Of a stretch of 64,000 nt of DNA, positions 37,201 to 47,503 are shown in pieces (within the stretch, counting starts at the first letter, position 1; every line of letters starts with the position of its first letter). The stretch comes from Heliocidaris erythrogramma (Eukaryota > Echinodermata > Echinoidea > Camarodonta > Echinometridae), in assembly GCA_025617745.1 (NCBI GenBank), contig CM046857.1, positions 21,461,081 through 21,525,080 on the forward strand. Reading direction: 5' to 3'. The position numbers and the translations under genes are program-made. The notes under the pieces were generated by a model that searched no databases, was not told the origin of the DNA, and saw only the letters and a list, made by a program, of their open reading frames with translations.

Positions 37201-38685
37201 AATTTTACATAGGCGCTATGCATTCGGGCTGCACACAGCAGTCCTTTGAAAGGTTGGGTGCCTCTTAAATTCCAAGCTCGTATGTCAAAATTATACCGTG
37301 AAATATGACATAACTTCATTTGAGGCTACTTTAGGTACTTAGAATACTTTCCCTATAATTGTCGTCTTTCTTTTCGATGAGGATGATAAAGGCCTATTAA
37401 TGCCCCAGCTCCTGTAAACTTTTGTAGGCCGGTGTATAGTTTGCAATACACACACGCATCAGTAATATCTTTTTTACGTACGTTCGAATTCTCGCTCGCG
37501 AGAGACAAGAAGGGAGGATTACAATTGAGTGAAAAAAGTGACATTTGATCGACTCTATACATTTCTGAGGAAGAGCTGATCCGCGGGAGGTCTATTTAGG
37601 TAAGTGGCATATATGATACTTTAATTTAAAAAATATGTACCTACGATACAACTAGCCAGGATTGGCTTCGTGAGTGTAAAAAAAAAAAAAAATTGGCTAT
37701 ACGCCTTTTACATCACGAAGCCAGGCGTTCATCCCCAGCAATCAAATTGCGCACGGGTTAGCAGGACATGAAAATGCCCTGAAATCACACTTTTCTGATA
37801 ACTCCCGCGACCGACAGGCCATTCTCCACAGCGTTTCCTCCTAGGGAAACGTTTGGAATTAGAATCTCTTTTTGATTGAACGTATTTTTACCAAAAAATC
37901 CAAAAAAATATCCTAAGAAATTTCAGAGAACTCACCAGTGTTTGTGACGCGCGCCGTCATTTTATATCTGCATAACAAGCATGACAAGAGGAGGCATGGA
38001 TACACAAACACTGGTGAGTTCTCTGAAATTTCTTAGGATCTTTTTTTGCATTTTTTGGTAAAAATACGTTCAATCAAAAAGAGATTCTAATTCCAAACGT
38101 TTCCCTAGGAGGAAACGCTGTGGGGAATGGCCTGTCGGTCGCGGGAGTTATCAGAAGTGTGATTTCACTTTTCAGGGCATTTTCATGATTTTCATGTCCT
38201 GCTAATTTGATTGCTGGGGCTGAATGCCTGGCTTCGTGATGTGAAGGGGTATAGGCCCTAACCAATTTTTTTTTTTTTTTACACTCACGAAGCCAATCCT
38301 GGCTAGATACAACTACACATAGTCATTTGACCATGGTTTCACTCAGGTGCTAGTGCCAACATGGCCAAGCATGCGTCAAACGCAGCCCACGGAACGCGAG
38401 AAGCGCAGTGCGCCCGCTTGGCAGGGGAGGTTTTGCTACTACCGGTAAAGTCCGTGCAATTCGGGCAAGCGGTAGAAGCTCTCACTGTCACTGAACGGGT
38501 TTAAGTACTTTACACCTTTACAGTCCCTTCATATTGTGTTTTGGGGATCATCTAAACTTATGGATACATAGTGCAAATATTTTTGATACAGCAAAATCAC
38601 CCAATAAACATCCATCATGAGCAAGAACACTGATAACTTGTATTAAAAATTGAACTATTCCAAGATTCTTACCCTTATCCGCCAT
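31280..38685 (-). CDS. ATP5MF: Mitochondrial ATP synthase subunit f
   Basis: A complete four-exon gene of 88 codons: exon 1 38685-38673 (MADK), exon 2 36848-36744, exon 3 34535-34419, exon 4 31311-31280 (stop TGA). All introns are GT-AG and every junction keeps frame. Exon 2 encodes LSEVKLGQLPRWL, close to the human LLEVKLGELPSWI. Exon 3 begins a block with RYYNKYINV, the family signature, followed by the single membrane helix (VGQFIATFVILNYMW). Exon 4 gives EHRLRKHHW, matching the human HERLRKYH C-terminus. Subunit f is a small FO component of the inner-membrane ATP synthase, at the base of the peripheral stalk region and dimer interface. Length matches the family. Exon 1 holds only 13 coding bases. 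Introns carry a tandem-repeat element, a foldback element and a pogo-like MITE. Confidence 0.93.
32182..32359. mobile_element. pogo/Tigger-like MITE
   Basis: CAGTGGAAACTCACTATAACG at the left is mirrored by TTATAGCGAGTTTCCACTG at the right, with TA on both sides (32180-32181 and 32360-32361). A TA target duplication and CAGT-type ends fit the Tc1/mariner-pogo group. At 178 bp it is non-autonomous. It lies in the last intron of the subunit f gene. Confidence 0.75.
32411..34354 (+). mobile_element. Tandem-repeat element with terminal hairpin, copy 1
   Basis: Starts AACAAGAGCCCGGGGGGCAC, then GCTCACCTGAG (32434-32444), and ends with the inverse CTCAGGTGAGC followed by TAA. The last 30 bases fold into a 14 bp imperfect hairpin around GAGCCTTAGGCTC. 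The centre is an array of roughly 332 bp units, each with a C-run, CACAGGGCCCCTATAGGGCC and CAAGTTTGGTTGAATTCCGA. Several unit frames look alike only because of the repeats. It lies in the last intron of the subunit f gene, ending about 65 bp from exon 3. An inverted copy is at 59819-61922. Class is uncertain; a Helitron-like origin is possible. Confidence 0.7.
34981..35325. repeat. Direct duplication, 186 bp offset
   Basis: ATGTGATCATGACTTGATAGGG at 34981 restarts at 35167, and about 158 bases are repeated almost unchanged through GCAGTGTTAATGT. It lies in intron 2 of the subunit f gene. High identity suggests a recent event. Confidence 0.85.
37652..38306. mobile_element. Foldback element, about 300 bp arms (MULE-like)
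   Basis: The outer ends CTAGCCAGGATTGGCTTCG and CGAAGCCAATCCTGGCTAG are exact inverses. The arms continue for about 300 bp, including a long T/A run and GTTTCCTCCTAGGGAAACG, with a loop of about 50 bp. ATACAACTA occurs on both sides (37646-37654 and 38307-38315), giving a 6-9 bp target duplication depending on where the ends are set; nine would fit Mutator-like elements. The loop edge has ATGGATACACAAACACTG followed by GTGAGT, which looks like a short first exon. A single-arm relative is at 55260-55590. It sits in intron 1 of the subunit f gene. Confidence 0.8.
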
Positions 38686-40392
38686 GTTGAAATTTGTCAC
38701 GCGGATGAATATAAATCTGGCCGTACGTACGTACGTACGTACACAGTACAGTGGTCCGGTCGACGGGTTTTCTTTTTATCAGCCCTCGGCCTCGAATATT
38801 ATGGTGCGATGCGGCCTTACAAGGTTGGCGAGAATTTTTTTTCGCAAGCCCTCCAAAAGTCGATCAATGGGCAGGCGCGTAGCCAGGGGGGGGGGGGGGG
38901 GGGGGGGGGGGCGATGGGGGCTGTCGCTCCCCCCCCCCAAAAAAAAAAAAAAAAAAGCGAGAGCGAAAAAGCGGGGGAAAGTGAGGGAAACAAAGCCTAA
39001 CTCAAGTTGCTACGAGCCGTTATCCTTCTATCCAAATTTGCTAAAACGGCAAAATTTTCGCGCTTCGGGGTGTGATTTCATGAATGCAGGCCTTAGTCTT
39101 TCCATCAGGGCAAACCCGGGGAGGGGGGGGGGGTATGTCTCATTGAGCTAGGCCAGTACGGCATCCGCCCAAAATTTCTGAATTTTAGATCCCAGGGATT
39201 TTTAAGATTTTGCATATATTGTAGGGCCACTACACCTTATTCGAGGATTGTTTTTTTCTGAGCCCTTTTTTGGCCCAAAACAGGGGGGTTAAAAATATTT
39301 ACTTTGGAATACATTACAGAATGATGTTTTCATTGAAAGAATAGGAAAGATCCTCTTTCATGGATTCATGAAAAAATGATTCTCAGATGCGCTCCTGACC
39401 GGCTTCTGACTGCTATATACTGTCAAATTTCCTATACCTAGCTTTCGAGGATCTCTTTTCATCACTGCTAGTGAATTTGATACCCTTTTTAAAAAATATC
39501 CTGTTTTTGATACCCTAAACCGGCTAAACGAGATCCCCCGGTTACCCGTCTGGTTGTGAAAAAGACAACCATTCACTCGTTTTCATGTACTTTTCTTGTT
39601 TTAAGTGGACGCGGATGCCGTATATACAGGCGTCAATGAGACATAATCCCGGGCCGTTGGTAGAAAATGTTTAATGAAAACCAAGCGACGGAGCAAAGCG
39701 ACCGAGCTTTAAAAATGTTTGCATTTTCACCCTTCACCCCTTAAAACGCATTTTCTTATGCGTTTCAACCTTGGAACAAAGTCGCAAGAGAGCACAAAAA
39801 CCGAGCGTTGGAGTTTCTAACAAAAAAAAATGGACACTGGAAAACGCTGTTCTATTAAATTATTCCTATATTCGGAGCGCAGAATGTACGAAAAAACCCA
39901 AACACATTCGAGAAATTAATTTTCTCCTGAAAGTTGAGACGGGTGCAAATCCAGTGGGGACAGGGGGACATGAAGATAGGCCAATGTCCCCTCAACCCTT
40001 TTGAAGAACTTTTTTTTCTGCTTGTCAGAGAATTTTGGAGGAAAACTATAGTCCCCCAAAATGTGATAACGCCCTTTTTTTTTTGCTTGTCAGAGAATTT
40101 TGGAGGAAGACTGACTATATAGACCCCAAAAAATGTGATAACCTTTTTTTGTTGTTGTTGTTGTTGTCAGAAAATTTCAGACATTTCGGACTGTTATATC
40201 ATGTGGTGTCCCCCCCCCCCCCCCCGAATTTCAAAATGGATTTGCGCCACTGGCGACAGGTGACTAACATGGAATATATCTCTCATCCCGCGCTTTGTAA
40301 AGGAGTCAAACGACGTACAAAATAATGCACAGTGTTTCATCATTTTTCCTATAATTATATGAACGTGCAAACAAGCAATACAGTAGACCTAT

Positions 40393-40640
40393 ACAGGGTG
40401 TTGTGGCGTGCGCCTGTAATCCAGCTAACAGTGGAAGTTCTTTATTCCAGTATTTGAATCTCATTGGTCGGTTACGTATGTAGGGATTCGAGTTAACGAT
40501 CACGCGAGGAATTCGGCAATAACATTCCTTCGGTAGCGCACGATTGGACCTGATTGTATCCGAATTTCCCCGAGTCAGGCTAACTGGTCAGGCCGATGGA
40601 TTACGACTTGCCACTCCCTTTAAAGGTCGGTCCCCAGACG
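40393..40640 (+). ncRNA. SRP (7SL) RNA-like gene or pseudogene
   Basis: The 5' part contains GTGGCGTGCGCCTGTAATCC followed by AGCTA. This matches the conserved Alu-domain core of SRP RNA (GUGGCG...CCUGUAAUCC...AGCU), including the UGUAAUC turn. Downstream, TTCGGCAATAACAT resembles the segment before helix 6 in animal SRP RNA, and the 3' end (GCCACTCCC ... GGTCGGTCCCCAGACG) resembles the closing strand. At about 250 nt it is shorter than the roughly 300 nt of typical animal SRP RNA, and I could not trace the conserved helix 8 bulge with confidence. It may be a shortened pseudogene. A/T-rich sequence about 40 bases upstream could serve a Pol III promoter. Secondary structure was not computed. 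Confidence 0.5.
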
Positions 40641-40708
40641 TATATAAATAATCATATCTGATTGATACACGTCTGTAAAAACCTATTACACACACACACA
40701 CACACACA

Positions 40709-40831
40709 CAGGGGCGGATCCAGGCTTTAGTATAAGGGGGGGGGGGGGCACACAAATGCAGGTTTGTCAACTTTTGGAGAAGGCAGACCCGTATTTTTTG
40801 GTCTTGCCAGCTTCTCGAAAAGTCGCTCAGT

Positions 40832-40864
<33 letters not shown>

Positions 40865-40996
40865 TGGGGTCCAGTTTCCCTTCATAATTCTCTGACAAGC
40901 AAAAAAAAAATCCTCTATGGTCAAAATGCATACTTTTCTTCCAATAGGGGGGGGGGGGGGGCACGGGCAGGAAGTGCTCCCCCTGGATCCGCCAAT
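40709..40996. mobile_element. MITE-like repeat with GGCGGATCCAGG / CCTGGATCCGCC ends
   Basis: GGGGCGGATCCAGG at the left is mirrored by CCCTGGATCCGCC at the right. Several G-runs, one of about 30 bases, fill the centre with AGAATTCTCTGACAAGC-like sequence. It is related to 29134-29335. It ends about where an otherwise unremarkable stretch begins. Confidence 0.6.
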
Positions 40997-42189
40997 GACT
41001 GCATCTATTGTCAGTGTTGAATGAAACGCGATTGAATATCGCGATCCTTGAATTTACGACGACGCAAGATCATACTTTTTACCGCTTGACTGATTAGATA
41101 AACATCCAAACTTGATCATTATGGTTATTATTCTACTATAAAACTAGCATTGTATTATAATTATAATTGCTATTTTATATACTTTTGCTCTTTTTCCCCA
41201 CCGAAACCGGGGGATGATTGTGCATATGCCGCCCCGCCCCCCTCCCCATTAAAGTTCTGGGGGTGCATCCCCCGCCACCCCCACTATCTATGCCCCTGTC
41301 CCTTTCCCCGCCTCTAAAATATTTGAAATTACCAATAACTGGGGCAAAGGAGATGTTAATTTTTTTTTTAATTGAAAAAATTGAATTGCAACCGTTACCG
41401 CATGTTCGGGCAGCGAAATGGGGAAATCTTCTTCTTCTTTTCATTTTTTTTTGCCAGACCTTCAAAATTCGCTCAGTGGGGGGGGGGGGGGGGGGGGGGG
41501 GGGGTTATGGGGGTCCAGTTTCCATCCAGAATTCCCTGACAAGCAAAAAAAAATCTGAATCTGAGGAGTGTCTGAGGCCATGTTTCCTCGCTTGGCACAA
41601 TAACGCAGTAAGCGTGTTTACAGGGAAGAGGGGTATATGCCTATAAATTATAAGCTTGTCCGTCTTTTTCCGTTAAAAATAAGACACATTTCAAAAGGTT
41701 ACAGGCGGTCAGTAGTGCCAATACGCCCTTTTCCCTTCATTTACTTTTTTCTTCACGATGGGGGGGGGGGGGGGGGGGGCAGGAAAAAAAAACCCATTTG
41801 GAATTGTTTTCCCGTGATGGAATCAGCGATCCACTCCTGGATTTCTCCTGTGGAGGGGGAGGGGGGGGGGGCTGTTCCAGGGCAACGTATACAAGAACCA
41901 AAAAAACAAAATAACAAATGATGTGAGCTCACGCGGAGCATATTGCCATATAAAAACTAAACATTAAAAGCAGACGTTTTATTTTCCCATTGGCATTGGT
42001 CTATAAATGAAACTAGGACAGGTCAGCATCAACAATAATAAGGAACTCATTATATAGTGAGGAGGGGGGGGGGGGGGGGGGACGAAACTGTCACTGTCAG
42101 ATCAGATTCTGGAGGGGTATTTTTACTATTACAAAACTCATTGCTTCACTTTCAAACTCGAAACTTCTGATTGCATCATCAGTGTTTGA

Positions 42190-42642
42190 TATTATTATTA
42201 TTATTATCATTATTAGCATTATTATTATTATTATTACATGTATTATTATTATTATTATTATCATTATTATGATTAGTAGTAGTAGTAGTAGTAGTAGGCC
42301 TAATATTATAAATATTATATGTTTTCACCTTTAAAACAAAAAAAAATCGTATTGAATTGAAGTTGAAGTTGAATTGAAGTTGACATTATTTTGCACCCTA
42401 ACAGAGTGAAATATATTACCGGGCCTGTTGGTGGTATGGTAAAATGTGTTTCAATGAAAGTTTGAGGACCAGGCTGGTGAAAGCAATAGCTGAAAGCAGG
42501 GGCGGCCTTAAAAACAATCTCTGACGAGAAAGCAAGCAAGGAAAGGAAGACGGGGATATCACATTTTAGTTACTAATTTTTGACAAGCAAAACAAGTGAG
42601 GAAGATAGAAAGTAAGAGAAAGAGAGACGGTGAGAATGAGGG

Positions 42643-42678
<36 letters not shown>

Positions 42679-42699
42679 AACAGAAAGGGGCACTTTATC

Positions 42700-42731
<32 letters not shown>
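42190..42731. repeat. Microsatellite cluster (ATT, AGT, GA, GT)
   Basis: Trinucleotide ATT/TTA repeats at 42190-42270 run into AGT repeats near 42275-42297. After a gap, a GA tract (42641-42679) and a GT tract (42701-42731) follow. Frames through these tracts are artefacts. Confidence 0.9.
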
Positions 42732-42733
<2 letters not shown>

Positions 42734-43639
42734 CTGGGGTTCTTATACATGCTCGATTGGGTTTGAAAGGGGCAAAGGAGAATTTCCCATATAAATCTTT
42801 TCCTCCAAATCAATTGGGAGATCAATGGCGAGATTGGGGCACATTTAATATAAATCGCTTCTTGAAGTAATCTGAACAGAACAGACGGTTTGTGACCTAC
42901 AAAAGAGCAATTTAATTCAATCAGAGGTACGTAGTTATTAGATCCACCCCCTATTATTTATGTTTTTAATTTTACTAGTATTCGTCAAGGCAGCATGTTC
43001 AATTTTCTGAAGAAATGAAGATATCGTTTTATGTCAAATGAAAAATGATTAAAGTCGGTAAATTCTTTATTTTCACAAATGTATTATTTGATATATTATA
43101 AAATTGTATTTCTTGATGGAAAAGAATATTTAAGGCATTTTCAACAAGAACTACAGAACTTTATGATTAAATATCTAAAGTCACAACGTCTTATTTCACG
43201 CTAGCGCTAGATAGCGAGTATATACGTACAGGAGCTTCGCGATACTTAGACAGCTGAAAACCGTCTGTTTCGGAGGAGTCTTTAACATTTTCTTATTTTT
43301 ACCTTCTCCTCCTACACAGACGGCTACCCAACCTTCCCGGTATATAAGGGGATCTTACAATACATGGCCTATGAGCAAATCCCCCCAAAAAGGGGGATCT
43401 GATTTTCCATCCTATAAGCCACCCCCTTTCTCTAAAAATTCACATAGATGGTGCTAGTGTTCTCATATTTCAATAAATAATAAATAAACCGAAAAATATA
43501 CAGATAATTAACAAAATTTGGGACTTACTCTGGTTTGAACTCAAGCTTCGCACTGACTGAGTATTCGCTGCTTGCTTTACTACACAACCTCTATACGTAT
43601 CCGACTAGGCCTACTTCCGGGTCATGTGATTATATGGCT

Positions 43640-44213
43640 GTCAGCGACACTCATAGCTACATTCCTATACTTCGTGTGTATAATGTAGGCAGTCATACAC
43701 CTCAACTTTTTAAAACACCACTGCACAAAAGTCACAAACATTCACTCAAAATCGGCATTTAATTTACAAAAACCGACCACTAAATATCCAAGAAATACAA
43801 TAAATTCAACTCACCGATGTTGGAAAAGATATTTCAAAAAATCAAATCCGTAATTTACTGTTGATTCTCGCGAAACGAGCTATCGGAGTCATTGTGTACA
43901 TTTCCTGGTCGCCGCGGGCGCTGACATCTCCCCAAAAGAGTTTTGTCCTTAAAAATTCGGTCCCTATGTGGCATACACGGAAAGTCCGGATTTTCTGTGT
44001 GCGCAATCGTAAAGATCGGTGTGCGCTTGCGATCCCGAGTTTCTTCGTGGACAAAAATTTTATTGGCCGATTTTAGTCTAAGACATCGGCAGTATGTAAA
44101 CAACACGCGATCGCGAAACAAATCGGCGGGGATTTCTCCGGTTTTGGAGGTAGGAGTGAGATTTTTAAGGGCGGAATTTGAAAGCAAGGTATTTAAAATA
44201 TTTATCTTATTTT
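43640..44213. repeat. Left half of a duplicated segment split by the retrotransposon
   Basis: This DNA, from CTCATAGCTACATTCCTATA to the insertion point, matches 55608-56230 over nearly its full length with small indels. The match resumes after the retrotransposon with CCCCCATACCTTTA at about 52654. The segment contains a minus-strand stretch ending in GTGAGT after CCAACATCG, which could be a 5' exon of an unidentified transcript. Confidence 0.8.
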
Positions 44214-44432
44214 TGTAGTAGGAATTACCCCCACCCCCTATAGGGCTTTACCCATTAGAGGGCGCCGTACACCTTTGGGCACGAGACTGTGTGGAAATTA
44301 TGCTGAACCGAACAAGACTGACCGAACTGGAAACTACAGAACCTTTAGTCTCGGTAAGTTCGGCGCTTTTCACCATTTACAGTAAGTTAAGTATTTACTC
44401 GTGTAGTTGAGGTCCTTAAGACCAAACCTACA
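44214..44432 (+). repeat. 5' long terminal repeat
   Basis: It begins TGTAG and ends CTACA, a perfect 5 bp terminal inverted repeat with canonical TG...CA. It is the same as the 3' repeat except for one extra C in a C-run near its start. The following bases (TTATTGACGCTGC) do not show the usual TGG start of a tRNA primer site. Confidence 0.95.
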
Positions 44433-45671
44433 TTATTGACGCTGCTTGCAGATCTGAATTTTGCCTTTGTGGGCGAATTTTGTCTCGTAATTTTTTGACA
44501 CAGCGGGCACAGCTGCCCATATACGCATAGGCATCTTGTGCGACCCCGTGCGTTGGGCTAGGCTGCTCGCTGTGACTGATATTGGAATCACAGTAGGGTA
44601 AAATTTTGATTATTGTCGAAAGCAGGGCTGCTAGGTCGGCCTTGTTTATTTTGAACGTTGTGATATATATTTTTGTGCGTTTGGTGCGAGTGTCATCGGT
44701 CGGGCTGAGTTATTGGCCCGGCTTGAGGCATTTTTCTGAGTTTTTTTAGTCGTCTGTCCCAGTGTAGTTCCGGCGAATTTTTGCCGGGGTTTTTTCCGTT
44801 GGGGGTGAGAAGGCTAGTGCTATACACGTGTGTCTTTGTTTTGCTTCTGTCACGGGTGTTTGGCCTTAGTTAATGCTGTGAGGTGTCTATTTTGGTGTCT
44901 TTTTAAGGTGATTGTCGTTGTGCGTGTGCTTTTGGGGTGTGAAAGTGGGTTATTTGTCAGTTTGAGTGTTCGTTTCGTCTGCTCACTATTTGTTGTTAGC
45001 GCGTAGGTTCTCCCAAGGGCCTGGGCTGGAACCGGCTATACTCGTATAGCTATAGTGGTTGTGGCTGGCGGAGGGATACTCTTTGGGCTTTCCGTCGTGG
45101 ATCGACGCCATCTTGTTTTCTTGTGCTGTGCAAATCCGTGCAGATCGACACAGACGTCAGCTTTCTGTAGAGAACGTCAATTGATCCTTAATTAGGTAAG
45201 TCTTTGGTATTTTTATCCGTTTTTATTTATATAGTGAACTGTTTCTGAGTTTGAGTGGGTATATTGTGCCCTGTTCGGGTTTGTTTTGGGCAGGTTTTCT
45301 GCGCCAGAACGCTTGGAGTTTCGAGCTAGTCTAGTGGTCTATAGTGGTAGGCTGTGTGTAGTCTATTGTGTGAGTGAGTTTATGGTTTCTGCTTGTGTTG
45401 CGTGTGGACCCACCCACTCGTTGTAGTGCGGGAGTCCGGTTAGAAAAATAGAAAAAAAAGAAAAGAAAAAGGAAATAAGTTTGTGACGGTGTGTGGTGTG
45501 ATTATTCGTGTGTGAGTGTATTAGCGAGATTTCGTTAATAAATTAGGAAACTCCAAGTGTTGTAATATTTCCCTGTCGGGTAGTTTAGGACTGGACGGGA
45601 ATAAAGCGGTTATTTTAGAGTAGTTTTTAGATCGTCGCAATGACGGAGGGGGAGGGTAGACTCCCATCAAT
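44433..45671 (+). other. Retrotransposon leader
   Basis: About 1.2 kb without a long frame separates the 5' LTR from gag. It has GT-rich stretches and a strong splice-donor-like ATTAGGTAAGT near 45190. A short upstream ATG at 45640 opens a frame of about 30 codons overlapping the gag start in another phase. Confidence 0.6.
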
Positions 45672-47503
45672 ATGTGTTCCTACGAGGAACTTGCATCAAT
45701 GCCGGGGCTCAACCCCGTGCAGGCCGGGATCATTTTAGGGCTCCGGACTGAGCATGGGAATATAACCCCTGAATTATTTGTGGCATTTCCAGGGCTTACA
45801 GAGTCCCGGGGGCTGGTTGACCAATTCGACTTTGCTCCTCGGGACGTAGAGAGCACCTGGGTCACAGAGGGGACGCCCCTTCAGGGTGGGGGCAAAGGGG
45901 GTGTTTACACCAGTACCCCCAACGGGGCTAGGGCCCACGTAGGACAAATGGGGGCAATAGACCATCAGTACCCCTATGATATTTATCCGCCTCCCTCAGG
46001 GGATGTGTCGCGCAAATCCCGGGGCGTAGCCCCGAGTATGTCTCACATTCCTGGGGGGCCCCAATATAGAGCTGGGGAAAACCCAGGGGAGGGCGGACCT
46101 ATTAGTTATCGGCGGATGGGGAGGGCAGGTGAGGTTCCCATGGAGTCCGGGGGGTGTTCATGGAGGGGGGCGGGGTACGTCAGCCCCCCTACCCGAGTAG
46201 TCCCCCAACAGGGGGGCTCATTTTGGCAAGCCAGCCAGAGGGGCACTGCGGTGGGAAGGGACCATCGGGTCTCGTCACACCTGGGGTTTAGTTCCAGGGA
46301 CATTCGGGAGGAATTTCAAACCCAATTAGGCCGGGAATGCTTAAGGGATAGTCATGGAAGGGGCAACCCCCTTTCAGGGTATCCAGGGGGTCCTATAGGG
46401 TCCCCCCTCTTTCCTGAAGAGCAAGATTATAGGTGCTCGGCTCCTAGGAGGGGTAAGCTTGGGGAAAATGCAGGTAGGCCAGCCTACCAGCCGCTTCCCA
46501 GAACTATCTCCTTCGACGGGCGGGGAAACTGGAAGGCATTCTTCCATAAATTCACGGCTTTTGCCGACCGGCAGGGGTGGGAATCTCCCCAACGACTAGA
46601 TCAACTTAGTTGGTGCCTGGAAGGAAAAGCGGGAGAGTATTTGAGCTTGGCTCTTGAGAGGGAGCCAGACTTGGAGTATTTCTCGCTCGTACGCAAATTG
46701 TCGGAGCGATTCGGGGAGGGCGGGTTGCCGGAATCCGCCCAACTCGAGTTCGCGGCGGCCAAGCAGGGACCAGAAGAGTCTCTGCCCGATTGGTCCGATC
46801 GGGTGCTCGGGTTAGCTCTTCGGGCGTTCCCGGGGGCCAGGGGTCGTATGTACAACAGCAGGCCATTCTCCGTCTGTGCCAGGGGTGCTCAAATCGGGAG
46901 GCGGGGTGTCATACGCTGACTCAACACCCCGCCACCGTAGAAGAAGCCGAAAAAACTATCCAGTGGCACCAGCATGTACACAGGGCTATGTACGGGCGTG
47001 GGCGACCTGTCAAGGCTGTGGCCTTGAAGGACGAGGGGGATTTCGAAGTCCGCAAAATAGACCTACCCCCTCAATCGTCGAGCCGTCCCCCTGGAGACCG
47101 GCAGCGCGCCGCATTGGGTGAGCCTCGGGGCCGCCTAGAGGCCCGGGTAACCGATTTGGATGCCCGGGTAGCCGGTTTGGATACCCGGGTAGCCAGTTTG
47201 GATACCCGGGTAGCAAATTTAGAGCGGGACCTCCGGAAGGTCCTAGAGGCCCTGCAGTCCAGGCCGGGGGCTTCCCGGGAGCGAGCTAAGTCCCCGGGGG
47301 GCGATCGGTGTTATGCCTGCGGGGGGCACGGACATTTCCGGAAGGATTGCCCCACAGCCAAGGGAGACAAAGGGAACGTGCGGGTTTCCTTTGTCAACTG
47401 TCCTGAGGAGGAAAACTCCAGCGGGTCGGAGGCAGGGGCCAGCCTCGGCCCGACCCGAAAGAGGCCAACTAAGGACTGGGTTGCCGGGCAACCAGGCGGC
47501 TGA
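45672..47503 (+). CDS. gag: gag polyprotein (frame changes once)
   Basis: The first frame (45672-46919) has a Gly/Pro-rich N-terminal part and a Retrotrans_gag-type capsid domain (ISFDGRGNWKAFFHKF ... LSWCLEGKAGEYL). Near 46840, beside a G-run, the capsid similarity passes to another frame that continues to the stop at 47503. That part contains heptads of the type RVAxLDT (about 47145-47245, encoded by 21-base repeats), predicted to form a coiled coil, and one CCHC zinc knuckle ([14 protein letters not shown]) for RNA binding. Loss of a base, or a sequencing error in the homopolymer, explains the change better than programmed recoding, because it falls inside a domain. Confidence 0.85.

Larger units (their letters stand above)
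38686..43600. other. Poly-G-rich repeat region
   Basis: No protein-coding exon is supported. The region has an ACGT microsatellite (about 38726-38751), G-runs on the plus strand at about 38887-38911, 40831-40861, 41479-41504, 41761-41779 and 42063-42080, TTA/ATT and AGT microsatellites at about 42190-42297, and GA then GT tracts at 42641-42731. Apparent frames of 140-155 codons read through G- or C-runs and are artefacts. It also holds the SRP-RNA-like segment and a GGATCC-end repeat. Confidence 0.6.

Noticed and set aside
38684-39151. Overlapping open frames of 116-155 codons
   Set aside because: They read through a G-run, a C-run and an A-run in a dispersed repeat; composition is low-complexity and there is no domain or splice context.
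43842-44218. Overlapping 70-110 codon frames, repeated at 55794-56157
   Set aside because: Frames are open in both copies but lengths and reading phases disagree, with indels that are not multiples of three; treated as noncoding, possibly a 5' exon region.
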